This document shows, one piece after another, positions 11,383 to 20,980 of a stretch of 64,000 nucleotides of DNA. The translations under genes were made by a program, and so were the position numbers. The stretch lies in the NCBI GenBank assembly GCA_033725935.1, contig MU867082.1, positions 68,465 to 132,464 of the forward strand. Reading direction: 5' to 3'. The DNA is from Cladorrhinum sp. PSN259 (Eukaryota > Ascomycota > Sordariomycetes > Sordariales > Podosporaceae). The notes below the pieces were generated by a model that was not told where the DNA came from, did no database searches, and was given only the letters and a program-made list of their open reading frames with translations. Each line of letters starts with the position of its first letter. Position 1 is the stretch's first letter.

Positions 11383-13554
11383 ATGACTGACAATCTCGGC
11401 AACAGCATCGTCCTAGAGACCTCGTCGGGGTCGCTGCCAGTCGACGACGACGGTAATTTCGGTGCAAATTCCCCTCTCACCCAGCAGCCATCGACCATGA
11501 GCTCGACGTCATCAGCCCTGAGCAAGGCCGCCCCCTCCTCGGTTCCTTCCTCTTCAGCAACGCCATCTGGCCCGTCGGCGCCGCAGAATATTCCTCCAAG
11601 CTTCGATAATCGATCCCGCGCCCAACAAAACTTTATCCCACAATCCCTTCCCAGAAAGGCCCAAGCTTCAAGGCGCCAGCACCGCACCCAAAAACGAGCC
11701 GGCGCATCTTCCTCCAACGGGAACTCACAGCACATGGACGAAGAGGACGCAATGGCCGAGATTAGAGCTCTCCGCAATGCATCCTCTCGCCGTGGCCAAA
11801 CATCAATCACCCACCTCATGTCCTATGCTCTCCCACCTCGTCCCCATCACGAACCCAGCTACCATGCCCCGCATTCCCGCTCGTACAGACGAACTCACCT
11901 CGGGTCCGGTTACCATGCCGTTGACAAGGCGAGGTACATCCACGCCAACTACCGCTTCGTGGTAAACCCAGAGTCCAACTACTCCGCTCAGGCCGCAGAC
12001 GCAGACCAGCACCTGGATTGGAACGACGTATTACAAGTCATTGCCTCTACGGAATCTCAGCAGGCGAGTTGTCCAATTTGCTTGGGTGAGCCGGTGGCTC
12101 CAAGGATGGCCAAGTGTGGACATATTTTCTGTCTGCCTTGTTTGATGCGATTCATGAGCATGATTACCGAGGAAGAAGGGCCGGGGAAGAAGCAACCAAA
12201 GTGGAGGAAGTGCCCTATATGCGAGGACACAATTTACTTGCAAGATGTCAAGCCTGTCAGATTCTATGCCGGCCAGGAGAGCCCCTTACCTAGGGTAGGG
12301 GAAGATGTTATTTTGAGGTTGATGGCCAGGAATGCGAGGAGCACGCTGGCACTTCCGAAAGAAAGCGGTGCGGAGGTGTTGTTGGAGAGTGGAGAGGATA
12401 TTCCGTGGCATTTTGCGGCGAATGTGCTGGATTATGCACGGATTATGAGGGGTACGGGCGGCTACATGGCTGAGCAGTTTGATAGGGAGGTTGAGGACTT
12501 GAGGAAGCAGGGTGAGGAGGATGAGTTGTTGTACCACGAGGATGGGGAGTGGACTCAGAAGGCCGTGAGGGCGGTGGAAGCGCAAAAGGAGAAGACGGTT
12601 GGCTTGGGAGAGAAGGAGTTGCAGGTTGCGGCTGCGGTGAGCTCAAAAGCACTCGAGATCAACAAAGCTAGACCGCCTGACCCGGACTTCTTCTTCTACA
12701 CGACTCCGCCTCATCTTTATCTTTCACCGCTGGATATCAGGATTCTCAAGACTCAGTTTGGGAGTTTTTCAAATTTCCCCACTACACTCTTACCGAGGGT
12801 TGAGCATCTTTCCACGGGTAACGTGGTTGACGATGCTTTGAGGAGAAAGGCAAAATATCTCGGGCATTTGCCTTATGGATGTCTGATCAGCTTTTTGGAG
12901 TGCGATTGGACTGATATTGTGGACTGGGAGATCTTGGCGCAGTTTGAGGAGGAGATTGAGAAGCGGAGGAAGAGGAATAGGGATAAGGCTGCGCAGGAGG
13001 AGAGGGAGAGGATTCAAGCGGAGAGGATTGAAGCCGCCCAGGTTAGAGGGGCCAGAAGACAAAATGGGATCCTGGAAGAGGATATCACGGCGGTGAGGTA
13101 CGGAAATGCGTGGTCAGATGAGCCGACGGTGAATATGGATGACTTTCTGCCGTTGGGGGCCACAGTTGAAGGGGGAGGAGGAGGGGCAGGAGGAGGCAAT
13201 AGTCCACCGAATGAGAGGAGAGGATTTGAGATGTTGAGTGAGATTAGTACCAGTCCGAGTGGGAGGAGGACCGTTTGGGGAACTCCTGCTCTTGCTTCTG
13301 GGGCAGAGCCTGAGGTGATTCAGAGAAGGAGGGTTGATGATGGATGGTTGGGCGATGATGTTGTTTTGGAGACGCTCGGTGCCACGGATTTGAGTTTTCA
13401 GCTCGAGGCTTTGGGTGTTACGGATGCTGCTAGACCGAGCAGTAGCGCGGCCAGTGGAAGTGGCGGTGGTGGAGGTGGCGGAGGTGGTGGTGGAAAGAAG
13501 AAGAAGAAGCAGAAGATTACGCTCATGAGTACCGGCGGGAGGAGAGGAAATTGA
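11383..13554 (+). CDS. RING-finger protein, RNF10/Mag2-like (probable E3 ubiquitin ligase)
   Basis: One uninterrupted exon encodes 723 residues. The ATG at 11383 is in good context (AAGCCATGA); the frame is open further upstream but without an ATG. A C3HC4 RING lies near residues 229-285 (CPICLGEPVAPRMAKCGHIF, then CLPC, and after a Lys-rich loop CPIC). It is followed by a long conserved region with an FPTTLLPRVEHLSTGNVVDD-type segment. This order, with the RING about a third of the way in, fits RNF10 and yeast Mag2, which act in ubiquitination of 40S ribosomal proteins. The N-terminus is Ser/Pro-rich and disordered. Residues 570-610 or so form an Arg/Glu-rich coil. The C-terminus has a Gly run followed by a basic KKKKKQK cluster. 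The specific substrate here is inferred from the family only. Confidence 0.85.
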   Translation: MTDNLGNSIVLETSSGSLPVDDDGNFGANSPLTQQPSTMSSTSSALSKAAPSSVPSSSATPSGPSAPQNIPPSFDNRSRAQQNFIPQSLPRKAQASRRQHRTQKRAGASSSNGNSQHMDEEDAMAEIRALRNASSRRGQTSITHLMSYALPPRPHHEPSYHAPHSRSYRRTHLGSGYHAVDKARYIHANYRFVVNPESNYSAQAADADQHLDWNDVLQVIASTESQQASCPICLGEPVAPRMAKCGHIFCLPCLMRFMSMITEEEGPGKKQPKWRKCPICEDTIYLQDVKPVRFYAGQESPLPRVGEDVILRLMARNARSTLALPKESGAEVLLESGEDIPWHFAANVLDYARIMRGTGGYMAEQFDREVEDLRKQGEEDELLYHEDGEWTQKAVRAVEAQKEKTVGLGEKELQVAAAVSSKALEINKARPPDPDFFFYTTPPHLYLSPLDIRILKTQFGSFSNFPTTLLPRVEHLSTGNVVDDALRRKAKYLGHLPYGCLISFLECDWTDIVDWEILAQFEEEIEKRRKRNRDKAAQEERERIQAERIEAAQVRGARRQNGILEEDITAVRYGNAWSDEPTVNMDDFLPLGATVEGGGGGAGGGNSPPNERRGFEMLSEISTSPSGRRTVWGTPALASGAEPEVIQRRRVDDGWLGDDVVLETLGATDLSFQLEALGVTDAARPSSSAASGSGGGGGGGGGGGKKKKKQKITLMSTGGRRGN

Positions 13555-14095
13555 TGGAGACTAGAATGGGCTAGGTTTTGGCATTGCCTCAAGAGAAGGG
13601 CAGAGACTGCCGATATTTATTGCGCTTGTGTTTGGAAAGCGACATATATACAGCATTTGTACGAATGATGATTGCATTTACAATTGAAGCTATTGAGGCC
13701 ATCACAAGACTTCCTTCTCCTATCTTGTTTGAAGCTCACACAATGTCTTTACTATGCTTGGCATTGATTAGTAAGATGTAATCTACTTTATACAATGTAC
13801 ATACATAGATTATCTAAATCCCTCTCATTCCCAACCAACAATGACATCACGGCTTATCATTTTCAGTTTTCCATGACATCATGTTGCTTTTTGTGCTGTA
13901 ATGTATGTGTGTATGTGTGACGATCTATAGGTGCAAGTAAAAGTGGTTGACCCCTCGATTGTGACGACTTTTCTATAATTTTTTTTACTCTCTTTTTTTT
14001 TTTTTAAATCACACAATTCACTTATTACTTTTGCAGACCTTGAATTCTCCCGAGTTTTTGTTAATAAGTTCTAAAAGAAGAACAAGCAAGCAAGG
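13555..14095. other. intergenic, AT-rich 3' flank and promoter of the small-protein gene
   Basis: No coding potential. A T-rich tract (13978-14007) stands just upstream of the next gene, and the DNA between the two genes is AT-rich, consistent with a 3' UTR plus a short promoter. Confidence 0.5.
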
Positions 14096-14750
14096 ATGCC
14101 GACTCATAAAGCACCGAGCGCGGGTCAGAAGGTATGTATATGTATGGATGGATAGATTTAGATAAATAGTATGATGAGGATTAATTTACTAATAAGAAAG
14201 AAAAAAAAAGGTGACGCCCTCCGACGCGCCGACCATCCACGAGTCGGCCGGAAAGGTAGAGGACTCGTCCCTGGCCGCCGAGAGCATTCGGTCCGGAGGG
14301 GCGTTTAGTGAGAATCCAGAGTCAAAGTTTAAGGGTGTATGTTTTTTTTCGACTTATAAACTGGAACCCCTCCCCCCCTCCCCCTCTTGACTGACGTTGT
14401 GATATTTTGAATAGACCCCAGCGAAGCAATCAAGCTCCCTCAGAGGTTCAGGTTCAGGTTCTTCCGAATCCGAATCCAACGCCAATGTTGAACCGGGCGT
14501 AGGCGGTGCTCCGCTCGATACTCAGTCTGCTGCTCCCCCGGGAAGTAAACCCCACGGAAAGAACCTCAAAGAAGGGGGGTTTGCGGGTACCGGAACCGGT
14601 GAGGGAGCCCTGCCTGAGCCTGGAAGCGATCAAGATCCCGGAAGGAAGGGAGTGGAGAAGGGAATTGGAAAGGGAATGGGAATGGGAAGTGGGAATAAAA
14701 TTGCCGGGGAGAACATGTTTGGCGGGTTGGGTAGTGAGGAGAGTGCCTAG
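14096..14750 (+). CDS. small hydrophilic, probably disordered fungal protein of unknown function
   Basis: Exons 14096-14131, 14211-14334 and 14422-14750 join in frame to 162 residues. Intron 1 has a clear branch site (TACTAAT) shortly before its AG. For intron 2 the acceptor ending at 14421 is chosen, because the AG seven bases earlier would shift into a frame with an early stop. The protein has no signal peptide, membrane segment or cysteine. It is rich in Gly, Ser, Pro and Lys/Glu. A motif SLAAESIRSGGAFSENPESK (residues 27-46) resembles short segments in other small fungal proteins of the LEA-like or stress-related kind, but I cannot name a family. The second half is a Gly-rich chain (GKGMGMGSGN). 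Function unknown. Confidence 0.7.
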
Positions 14751-15312
14751 GTATGACATGACATGACACTCTTTGGAGAACCAAAAAGTTTTCGTGGCGT
14801 TTGGTTGTTGATGATTTCCATTCATTTAGAATGAATATGTGTGTGTATGTCAAATATGTTTAGTAGGTTGGTTTGGATGAGTCTTGAATTGAGTCCTGTT
14901 TCATTACAGCTTTTTTGTCAGCTCCCGTTCCGCAACATATTATATCATATCTCGCCAAGTGACAATAAGAGGGTCTAAAGTGAGAGTTGTTCTGATAATT
15001 CGCCGTCAAAACATACAATTCATTACTAATTAACGCTAACAAGCAAAAAAAAATTAAATATTAGATGGAACCTGTTTGCCCAACGGGGGTATATGTTTTG
15101 TCCTTTCCCTTTCCTCCCGTTTCGTGATACATGGCGAGCGACATCCTCACCACATATTTAGGCACGAAAGCTGACCGGTATTGCGCACCGCTCAGCCTTT
15201 ATCTCAGACCAGCAAAATACTATTCTGAGAGTAAATTCCTTTCCAACTTTTGAATCCAAGAAAAAAGACCGTTTCAAAACGCCTTGGTTTTTGCCCCAAA
15301 AAAAATCATTCT
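14751..15312. other. intergenic between convergent genes
   Basis: This holds the 3' ends of two genes that point at each other. It is AT-rich and has no supported gene. It probably holds the 3' UTR and poly(A) signals of both. Confidence 0.5.
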
Positions 15313-15873
15313 TTAGAGTACAACAGCAACAACACCGGCAATGGCAGCGAGGACACCACCGGCGTTAAGAGCGAGGTAAGCGGCGCTGTTGGAGTTGGTG
15401 GCGGGGGAGCTGGAGCTGGTGGAGGAGGGAGAGCCGGACGCGGATCCGGACCGGGAAGAGCTATCACCCTGGGTCTTGTCCGAGGTCTGCTGGGCGTTGG
15501 TGGCGCCGGATGTCTGGGAAGGAGTAGCGGGATTTGTGGCTTTTGAGGGGAACTGGCTCGCGTAGCCGCAGAAGATGTCTCTTTGGCCTTGGGCGTTCTT
15601 GACGCGGACGTCGTTGGGGCAGTTGTTGAAGCAGCTGTCACACGTTTGTTAGTTTTTATTTGGCGCGGGCGCAGTGGTGGGAAGAAAGACATACGTGATC
15701 AGGGACTGGTTGCCAGCGCAAAGGCACTCGTAATCGGTGCTGGCGCAAGCGGCGAGCTTCGACCTCTCGGATCCCAAGCATGACTCGACGACGTAATCGG
15801 CAGCGCAGGCGGAAGTGGCCTGGGCAACGGCACCAGCGGCCATGAAGGCAACGGGGAGAAGGAAGAACTTCAT
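15313..15873 (-). CDS. secreted GPI-anchored, CFEM-like eight-cysteine protein
   Basis: On the minus strand, exon 15695-15873 joins 15313-15634 across a 60-nt intron (GTATGT...ACAG), giving 166 residues. Residues 1-18 are a signal peptide (FFLLPVAFMAAGAVAQA). The mature part has eight cysteines (C23, C32, C43, C50, C52, C61, C65, C82). From C43 onward the spacing matches the CFEM domain, including TDYECLC and then C-x8-C-x3-C-x16-C; only the first spacing (C-x8-C) is wider than the CFEM consensus. A Ser/Thr-rich stalk (about 90-145) and a C-terminal hydrophobic tail (AGGVLAAIAGVVAVVL) after a small-residue site indicate a GPI anchor at the membrane or wall. Some CFEM proteins bind haem or take part in adhesion or pathogenicity; which applies here is open. 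Confidence 0.82.
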
Positions 15874-16003
15874 TTTGGTTTGGATTGTTTGGTTGGTGGA
15901 AAGAATAGGAGGGCAATTAAAGAGATAAGGCTCAACAACAACGAAGGTAGAGAGTCTATCGAGATTAAACTTTTACGGCGTTTCTAAAGAGTGTGGAAAC
16001 TGG

Positions 16004-16080
16004 AGGAGAGAGAGCGAGAGAGAGGGAGAGAGAGAGAGAGAGAGAGAGAGTTAAAGAGTGAGAGTGAGAGTGAGAGTGAG
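16004..16080. repeat. GA/CT microsatellite in the CFEM-like gene promoter
   Basis: An imperfect AG run with GAGTGA variants covers about 77 nt and lies 130-210 nt upstream of the CFEM-like gene start. On the coding strand it is a CT tract, a common leader or promoter element in filamentous fungi. Confidence 0.9.
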
Positions 16081-16474
16081 TGTGCGGTGATAACGATATA
16101 AACGACAAGGAATGCCGACGGAGCCACAGCAACAGAGCAAGGAAGCGAAGCGAATGTCTCGGTGCGAAGAGCCCGGTGGAGAGAGGAAGGTGGATGATGG
16201 GTGAGGAAAAGAGAATCGAGGAGAAAGATGGGGGTGGATGGGTCTGGAGAGAGAGAGAGAAGACAGGGAGAGCACGGCGCTAGCATGTTTTTTTAATTAT
16301 AAGCCCCGACGACGAACATGGGCACGGCGGACGCCGCAGAGTGCCATTTTCTCTGGGGGTGGTTCCTCGGAAATTGACCCACCCCGGATTATTAGGTGGC
16401 TTTGATGCATCACATCCGTGCGAGTGTGTGCGTGCCGTGTTTTCATTGACTCCCCTGGAAAGATGAAGCGCGTG

Positions 16475-16532
16475 GCGATGGTGATGGCAATGTTGATGAT
16501 GCTGGTGATGGTGATGGTGATGGTGATGATGG
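16475..16532. repeat. GAT/GGT triplet microsatellite
   Basis: Imperfect repeats of GATGGT and GATGAT, read on the opposite strand as CAT/CAC. The translations are polyhistidine-like and not credible as a gene. Confidence 0.85.
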
Positions 16533-17246
16533 TTTGTGGTTGAACAAAAGGACCGCGAATCAGACCCTGCGCGTCGACCACACCAAAATTGTCCCATGCA
16601 CTTGCATTGGTCGCAACCCCTGAGTCCATGCCCTGTTCGTATTGGTGTCGGATGTCGGTCAAGAGCAAGTGACAGGGGTGATGGACTTTTTAAGCCATCA
16701 CTTGATTCGTCAACCGATCCGCGGTGGGTTCATCAGGCCTCGGCCTTGTCTTGTGGGTCACACTGGGGGGCCCGAGGGGTCTCTACTCTCTAGGTTGCTT
16801 GCTTCCTTGAATGCTCGAAACTCGGTCAACTATTTTCCAGCTCGAAAAGGAATTTGTAACGGTCATTATTGAAAGTCAAAACCAAACCCGCCACATCCCT
16901 CGTGGTTGACCGTGGCACAGCGTTTTGTCTGTAAAAGAAAAAGTCATCTGATGATAGCCTGGACGAGCAACGACAAAGAAACGGCAAGGGCCGATCTACC
17001 GGCGCTATGCCATGCAGGTAGCCAACCCGCGCACCTTGAAAGTCTTGACACGAACTACACATATGAACTGCATGTCTATCATCTATGTAGTGTACGTAGT
17101 ACGAAATATCACCCTTATTCTGCGTCGTCTAGTGTAAAACACTCTAACCAAGACTGCAATGTTACTCAAGACTAAAAAGGAATACGAAGTTTTGTTCACA
17201 CAGCACCACACAGAAACACACACTAGTTTCTATAGCGTATCACCAC

Positions 17247-17963
17247 TCACCACTCCCTCGCCGACCTTCTCCCTCTTGACGACCTCAACTCCTCGCACTC
17301 CCTCTCCAACTCCTCAACTCGCCCCTCCAGCTCCTCCATCCTCTCGGCAGCACCAACGCTCACCTCCTGCACAATCTTGACCAGCCTCCAGAGTCTGAGC
17401 ACAATAACAATCGACACAATCTCTTCCACCACCCCCCTGACAAAAACATCCACCACAAAGCTGATGACGATGACGGCAGCATCCAGACAGTGAAACCACT
17501 CTTTAAAAAACTGCAGCCCAAACGCCCAGATACTCGTCCCCAGCTCGGCCATGAACAGATAGGTCAAGACCAGGGCGAAAGGGTGCAGTATCTCCTTGGT
17601 GACATGTACCCATCCGCGGTCGGCAGGCAAGTGCAAGTCGCACGCTACAAGCGTAACGAAAATCTCGGCCAAGATGGCCGTGACGTCCAGCGACACCAGA
17701 GTGACGACAAAGTAGTGCTTGTACTTGGACGACAAGAGTTCCCTCGTCTTCTGTCGAAAGCTGCTGTAGCGGCTGTTGTTGAGCGTGTCGTCTGAGGTGT
17801 TGGAGGGGCGACGCTGATGACGCTCATGACGAGGCGGCGTGTGTGAAGTCAGCAGAGGGTAGAGGATGTCGAACTCGTCGTCGTCTGCTGAGTCGTCTGA
17901 ATGGGATATGACGGGGCGAGGTGGAAACATGAAGTCTGCTTCTGGACGGTTTGTGTACGCCAT
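17247..17963 (-). CDS. voltage-gated proton channel (Hv/HVCN1 family)
   Basis: One exon encodes 238 residues from the ATG at 17963, which has a good context; an in-frame ATG at 18041 would add 26 residues of doubtful value. The family conducts H+ through the voltage-sensor domain itself, with no separate pore. Four membrane segments are seen: S1 (about 84-108) with the selectivity aspartate in VSLDVTAILAE (D93), S2 (about 130-150) with E140, S3 (about 158-177) with D161 and D172, and S4 (about 183-202) reading IVLRLWRLVKIVQE. This S4 has the Hv signature R-x-W-R, with R190 and R193, and K196 where animal channels have a third Arg. A C-terminal heptad coil (RMEELEGRVEELERECEELR) would form the usual dimer. 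The N-terminus (1-75) is acidic and disordered. Likely at the plasma membrane or vacuole, extruding acid. No pore domain follows, which rules out an ordinary K+ or Ca2+ channel. Confidence 0.88.
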   Translation of the reverse strand: MAYTNRPEADFMFPPRPVISHSDDSADDDEFDILYPLLTSHTPPRHERHQRRPSNTSDDTLNNSRYSSFRQKTRELLSSKYKHYFVVTLVSLDVTAILAEIFVTLVACDLHLPADRGWVHVTKEILHPFALVLTYLFMAELGTSIWAFGLQFFKEWFHCLDAAVIVISFVVDVFVRGVVEEIVSIVIVLRLWRLVKIVQEVSVGAAERMEELEGRVEELERECEELRSSRGRRSAREW

Positions 17964-19066
17964 CCCTTTTTTTTTTTCTTGGGAGGGGGGCAAAGTGAAT
18001 AGGCAAGGTAGGTAGATTTGTTCTGTCCAGGAAATGGTCATAGGTGTATGTTTATGTGTAAATGTGTGGCATACACTTGTAATAAAACATGGTGCGGGAG
18101 GGGATGACTTAGTTGGCGGTCAAGTAGAGCTGATGAGGAGGCTCTAAGACATATCGGACGAAATCGGCTGTTGAACGATAATTCTTTCCTTGCAAAGTGT
18201 ATCAGTTATCATGTAGTGTTCAGGTGTGACTGCCCGGTGGCTGTTGAGTTGCTCAAGATGTTATTGGCACACGTGCTGCAGGAGGCTGCATTTGGAGCAA
18301 CCGGAAGAGGGGAAAGATGTAATAAGAGGACGAGACCATCATCGGGAATTGCATGATATTTGAGACATGCAGTAGACTAAACAGATAGAGAGCATCCGAG
18401 AACAGCTTTGGGCCACTTTATTGGTCACTATGTCAATGCCAGGTTCAATGGTGAGCTTGGAACTGACTTTGATTTTGTGACTCCTCAGATTCCAACCTCC
18501 CGTTTTCCTCCAATTTACCCATTCCAAAACCCTTCCAGCCAAAAGTACAGAACAGGGTGAGCCGAGCATCTAGATACAACATCCCTATGGGACCAGTCTA
18601 TCCTCTACCCCGGCGACCTTCAACTACATACAAACACAAAGACGAAACACAAATTCCATCCATCTCGTATCCCCTAAAATTGGTATAAATAAAAAAGAGA
18701 AAACGCCTTTCCTCATGCTTTAACCGCTGATTCTAGTTGGGCTCCCTTGAACGAACACTCTTTCGCCCCCCGTGCCATTCCACACGCTGCACCCAAATGC
18801 TCAAAGTTCCTCCAAGTCTGTGGTATCTGTAAGATTTACCGACTCCTTTATCCCGTTTAATGCTGTATTCCCAGGGCGATGCTATGCATTTTGGTCATCG
18901 ACACAAAGCCAGCCTTGCCCTATTCCGGTGTGTGTCTCCCAACCATGAGAAACAAAATGTGAAACGCCACCAAATATAACAGAAACCTTCCAACCCAAGA
19001 ATTTACAAACACTCGCCATAAAAAAGCACTCATCTTGTTCTTGATCAAGCAATATAGTCATCGTAT
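17964..19066. other. promoter of the proton channel and 3' flank of the DUF4588-like gene
   Basis: No coding region is supported. A T-run in AT-rich DNA sits just upstream of the channel start (17966-17978 as poly-T on the plus strand). The part nearest 19066 should be the 3' UTR of the next minus-strand gene. Confidence 0.45.
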
Positions 19067-19783
19067 TTAAGCATGTCGACTCCGCTTGCCTCCGCCAAAC
19101 ACGTCCTTTTCGTTCAGGCTGCCAATGTCGAAAATCTCGGCCAGGTTTACTTTTCGTTTTTGACCTGCACCTTGTCCAAGTCTGCTATTCCGGGTTCCGT
19201 TTGCCCGTACATCCCTTCTTCGATTATTGCGGGGCGTTGATCGGGGCTGGTGCGTTTGTGCGTCAGATAGGTCAAGGTTGGCAAGGCGGGCGGCAGCATC
19301 GTGAGGGTAAGGATGAGACGATTGAAACGTAAACATGTCCTGCGACGGTACAACGAGCTCGACTTCTTCTATTATCGGGTCGGAATGAACGGCCGGAACT
19401 GTGGTGCTAACTTTTGCGGCGTTTGAATCTCTCATGTCGGCCTCATCTCGGTCGTGTGATGCTTTCGCTGGCTGAGGCATTGTACGCTGGGCGATGGGGG
19501 ATGATGCGGGTTGTTCGACCCTGTTGTCTTGCTCATCGTCGCTGTCCAACGAAGGCGAGGTTATCCTATCCAACCTATCCAACGCCCATTTGCGAATCTT
19601 AGCCGTCGGGTTATTTGTCAAGGCCGAGCTCTCTTTGTCAAGGAAGTTCAGAAGATCTTCGATGCAATCTTGATAACCGTCCGCCCGTGACTTGGCTTGT
19701 GCTGTAGCGGAGGTCTTATAGAGTTTCGTCACTGACAGAGCAGCGGCCTTGAAGGCATCCAGAAGTTCGTTTTGATCGCTCAT
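19067..19783 (-). CDS. HAPSTR1/DUF4588-like protein (stress-response family, putative)
   Basis: A single exon of 238 residues starts at the ATG at 19783. The N-terminal 75 residues are predicted helical (ELLDAFKAAALSVTKLYKTS and GYQDCIEDLLNFLDKE, then KIRKWALDRLD). This order resembles the fungal members of the DUF4588/TAPR1 family that includes human HAPSTR1, a partner of the ligase HUWE1 in stress signalling. The middle (90-195) is disordered and acidic. The last 30 residues carry a distinct motif, KRKVNLAEIFDIGSLNEKD followed by VFGGGKRSRHA, with basic clusters that could be nuclear-localisation signals. There are no membrane segments or catalytic motifs. The family assignment is from memory of the N-terminal pattern and is only moderate. 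The gene is divergent from the ISWI gene. Confidence 0.65.
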   Translation of the reverse strand: MSDQNELLDAFKAAALSVTKLYKTSATAQAKSRADGYQDCIEDLLNFLDKESSALTNNPTAKIRKWALDRLDRITSPSLDSDDEQDNRVEQPASSPIAQRTMPQPAKASHDRDEADMRDSNAAKVSTTVPAVHSDPIIEEVELVVPSQDMFTFQSSHPYPHDAAARLANLDLSDAQTHQPRSTPRNNRRRDVRANGTRNSRLGQGAGQKRKVNLAEIFDIGSLNEKDVFGGGKRSRHA

Positions 19784-20980
19784 GATGGTGATGATTATCA
19801 GGTGATTGAGGCGTTGTCGGACCTGAAAGGCCGTGGTGAGAAGTTGAAGTTCGATGACGATGCGGGACTGCGATGACTGGTAGGGAGGATTTGCGACGTT
19901 CAGGCTCGAGGGGCGAGCAAATGGTTGAGGGGTTTTCGCTAACCAAGGAGGGCCAAGTAAAGATTGATGGGTGGATCAGCTGGCGGAGCTGCTGTCAGGG
20001 TGTGTCGTTTTTGCAGCGGGGCGCTGTTGGGACAAGCCAAAGAGAAGCTTCTGGTACCAAAAAAAAAGTTTATAGGTACGGTATAAGTATATCAACCAAA
20101 TAACTGCAAATGTTGCCGCTACAGCCAGAAGGAGAGACTGTAGATGGGATGTTCTCTGGACGGAAAGATGCTGTTGCCTTCATGTTTCTGAGAGATGATG
20201 ATGAGTTGGACAAGACGCACCACGGGACTTGGTTTAGGCCCAGCTGCTCCGCCGGGCTTTTTCCGGCTGACTGGTTCAAAGGGCCATAAAAAACCGCTGG
20301 GATTCTGGGTTTGTAAACTTGCATGTGGCACGTGTTAGGCCGGTCTTGGCTCCTCCTCTTCTTCCTCCCTTCCGGGCACGAGTCGAAGAGTGAGCCCTGC
20401 TTCAGTTCCAGAAGATTTCAAGATTCAAAGTTTCGAGGCGCATTTCCAAATCCAAGAAGAAAAAAATTTCAGTCTCAACAAAGTTATCAAATAGAAACAC
20501 TGAAAAACTTAGAATTCGGGATCGGATTTTGTAGAATATATAAAAATACCATACACTCTGTTAGATAATTGTTCAATAGATAATATGAGTTCCAAATTTG
20601 AAAGGGTGCCTTTTTTTTTTCGTAGCACTTGCTGCAGCAGCATTGCGGAACCCTCGCCGACCGGCACTTTAATCCCCTCCCGGGGTTGCGGCCTCTGATT
20701 GGTCGGCGCTGGACGCGGTTTGGACCGTTTTGGGGTCTTCAACCTCAGAAATTCGCATCGGCAGGGCACCCACCTTCCCTTCAACACCTTACTCCAAGCC
20801 CAGCTTACCGACAAATCGTGGTTTGCAGCCACCAGAATCACAATCATCGCCAAATACCAACCGGATATCCATTTGGCCCATATCTACCTTTTTGCGCAAG
20901 AGATTTCCACGCGCAGTCGCGTATAAGTCGCGTATTTCCGTACCTGGGTACCAAAGCCTCGACGAGGCAGCGCAGCCATC
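19784..20980. promoter_or_regulatory. shared divergent promoter region (DUF4588-like gene / ISWI gene)
   Basis: About 1.2 kb separates two divergent starts and must hold both promoters. It contains no supported gene. Poly-A/T tracts occur at 20059-20067 and 20610-20620. The 100 bases before the ISWI start lie near a pyrimidine-rich stretch. Confidence 0.5.

Larger units (their letters stand above)
15874..17246. other. promoter of the CFEM-like gene and 3' flank of the proton channel
   Basis: No coding sequence is supported. A GA-rich microsatellite (CT on the coding strand of the CFEM-like gene) and a GAT/GGT triplet tract lie upstream of the CFEM-like gene. Short open frames at 16280-16668 are produced by the triplet repeat. 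Confidence 0.5.

Noticed and set aside
14411..14421. First AG (ending 14414) as acceptor in the small-protein gene
   Set aside because: It shifts frame and leads to a stop about 25 codons later; the AG ending at 14421 keeps a long frame.
16280..16668. His/Thr-rich open frames on the minus strand
   Set aside because: They are translations of the triplet microsatellite at 16475-16532.
17964..18041. Upstream in-frame ATG (at 18041) of the proton channel
   Set aside because: It would add 26 residues that include a Lys run encoded by the poly-T tract; the ATG at 17963 has a better context. It cannot be excluded without 5' end data.
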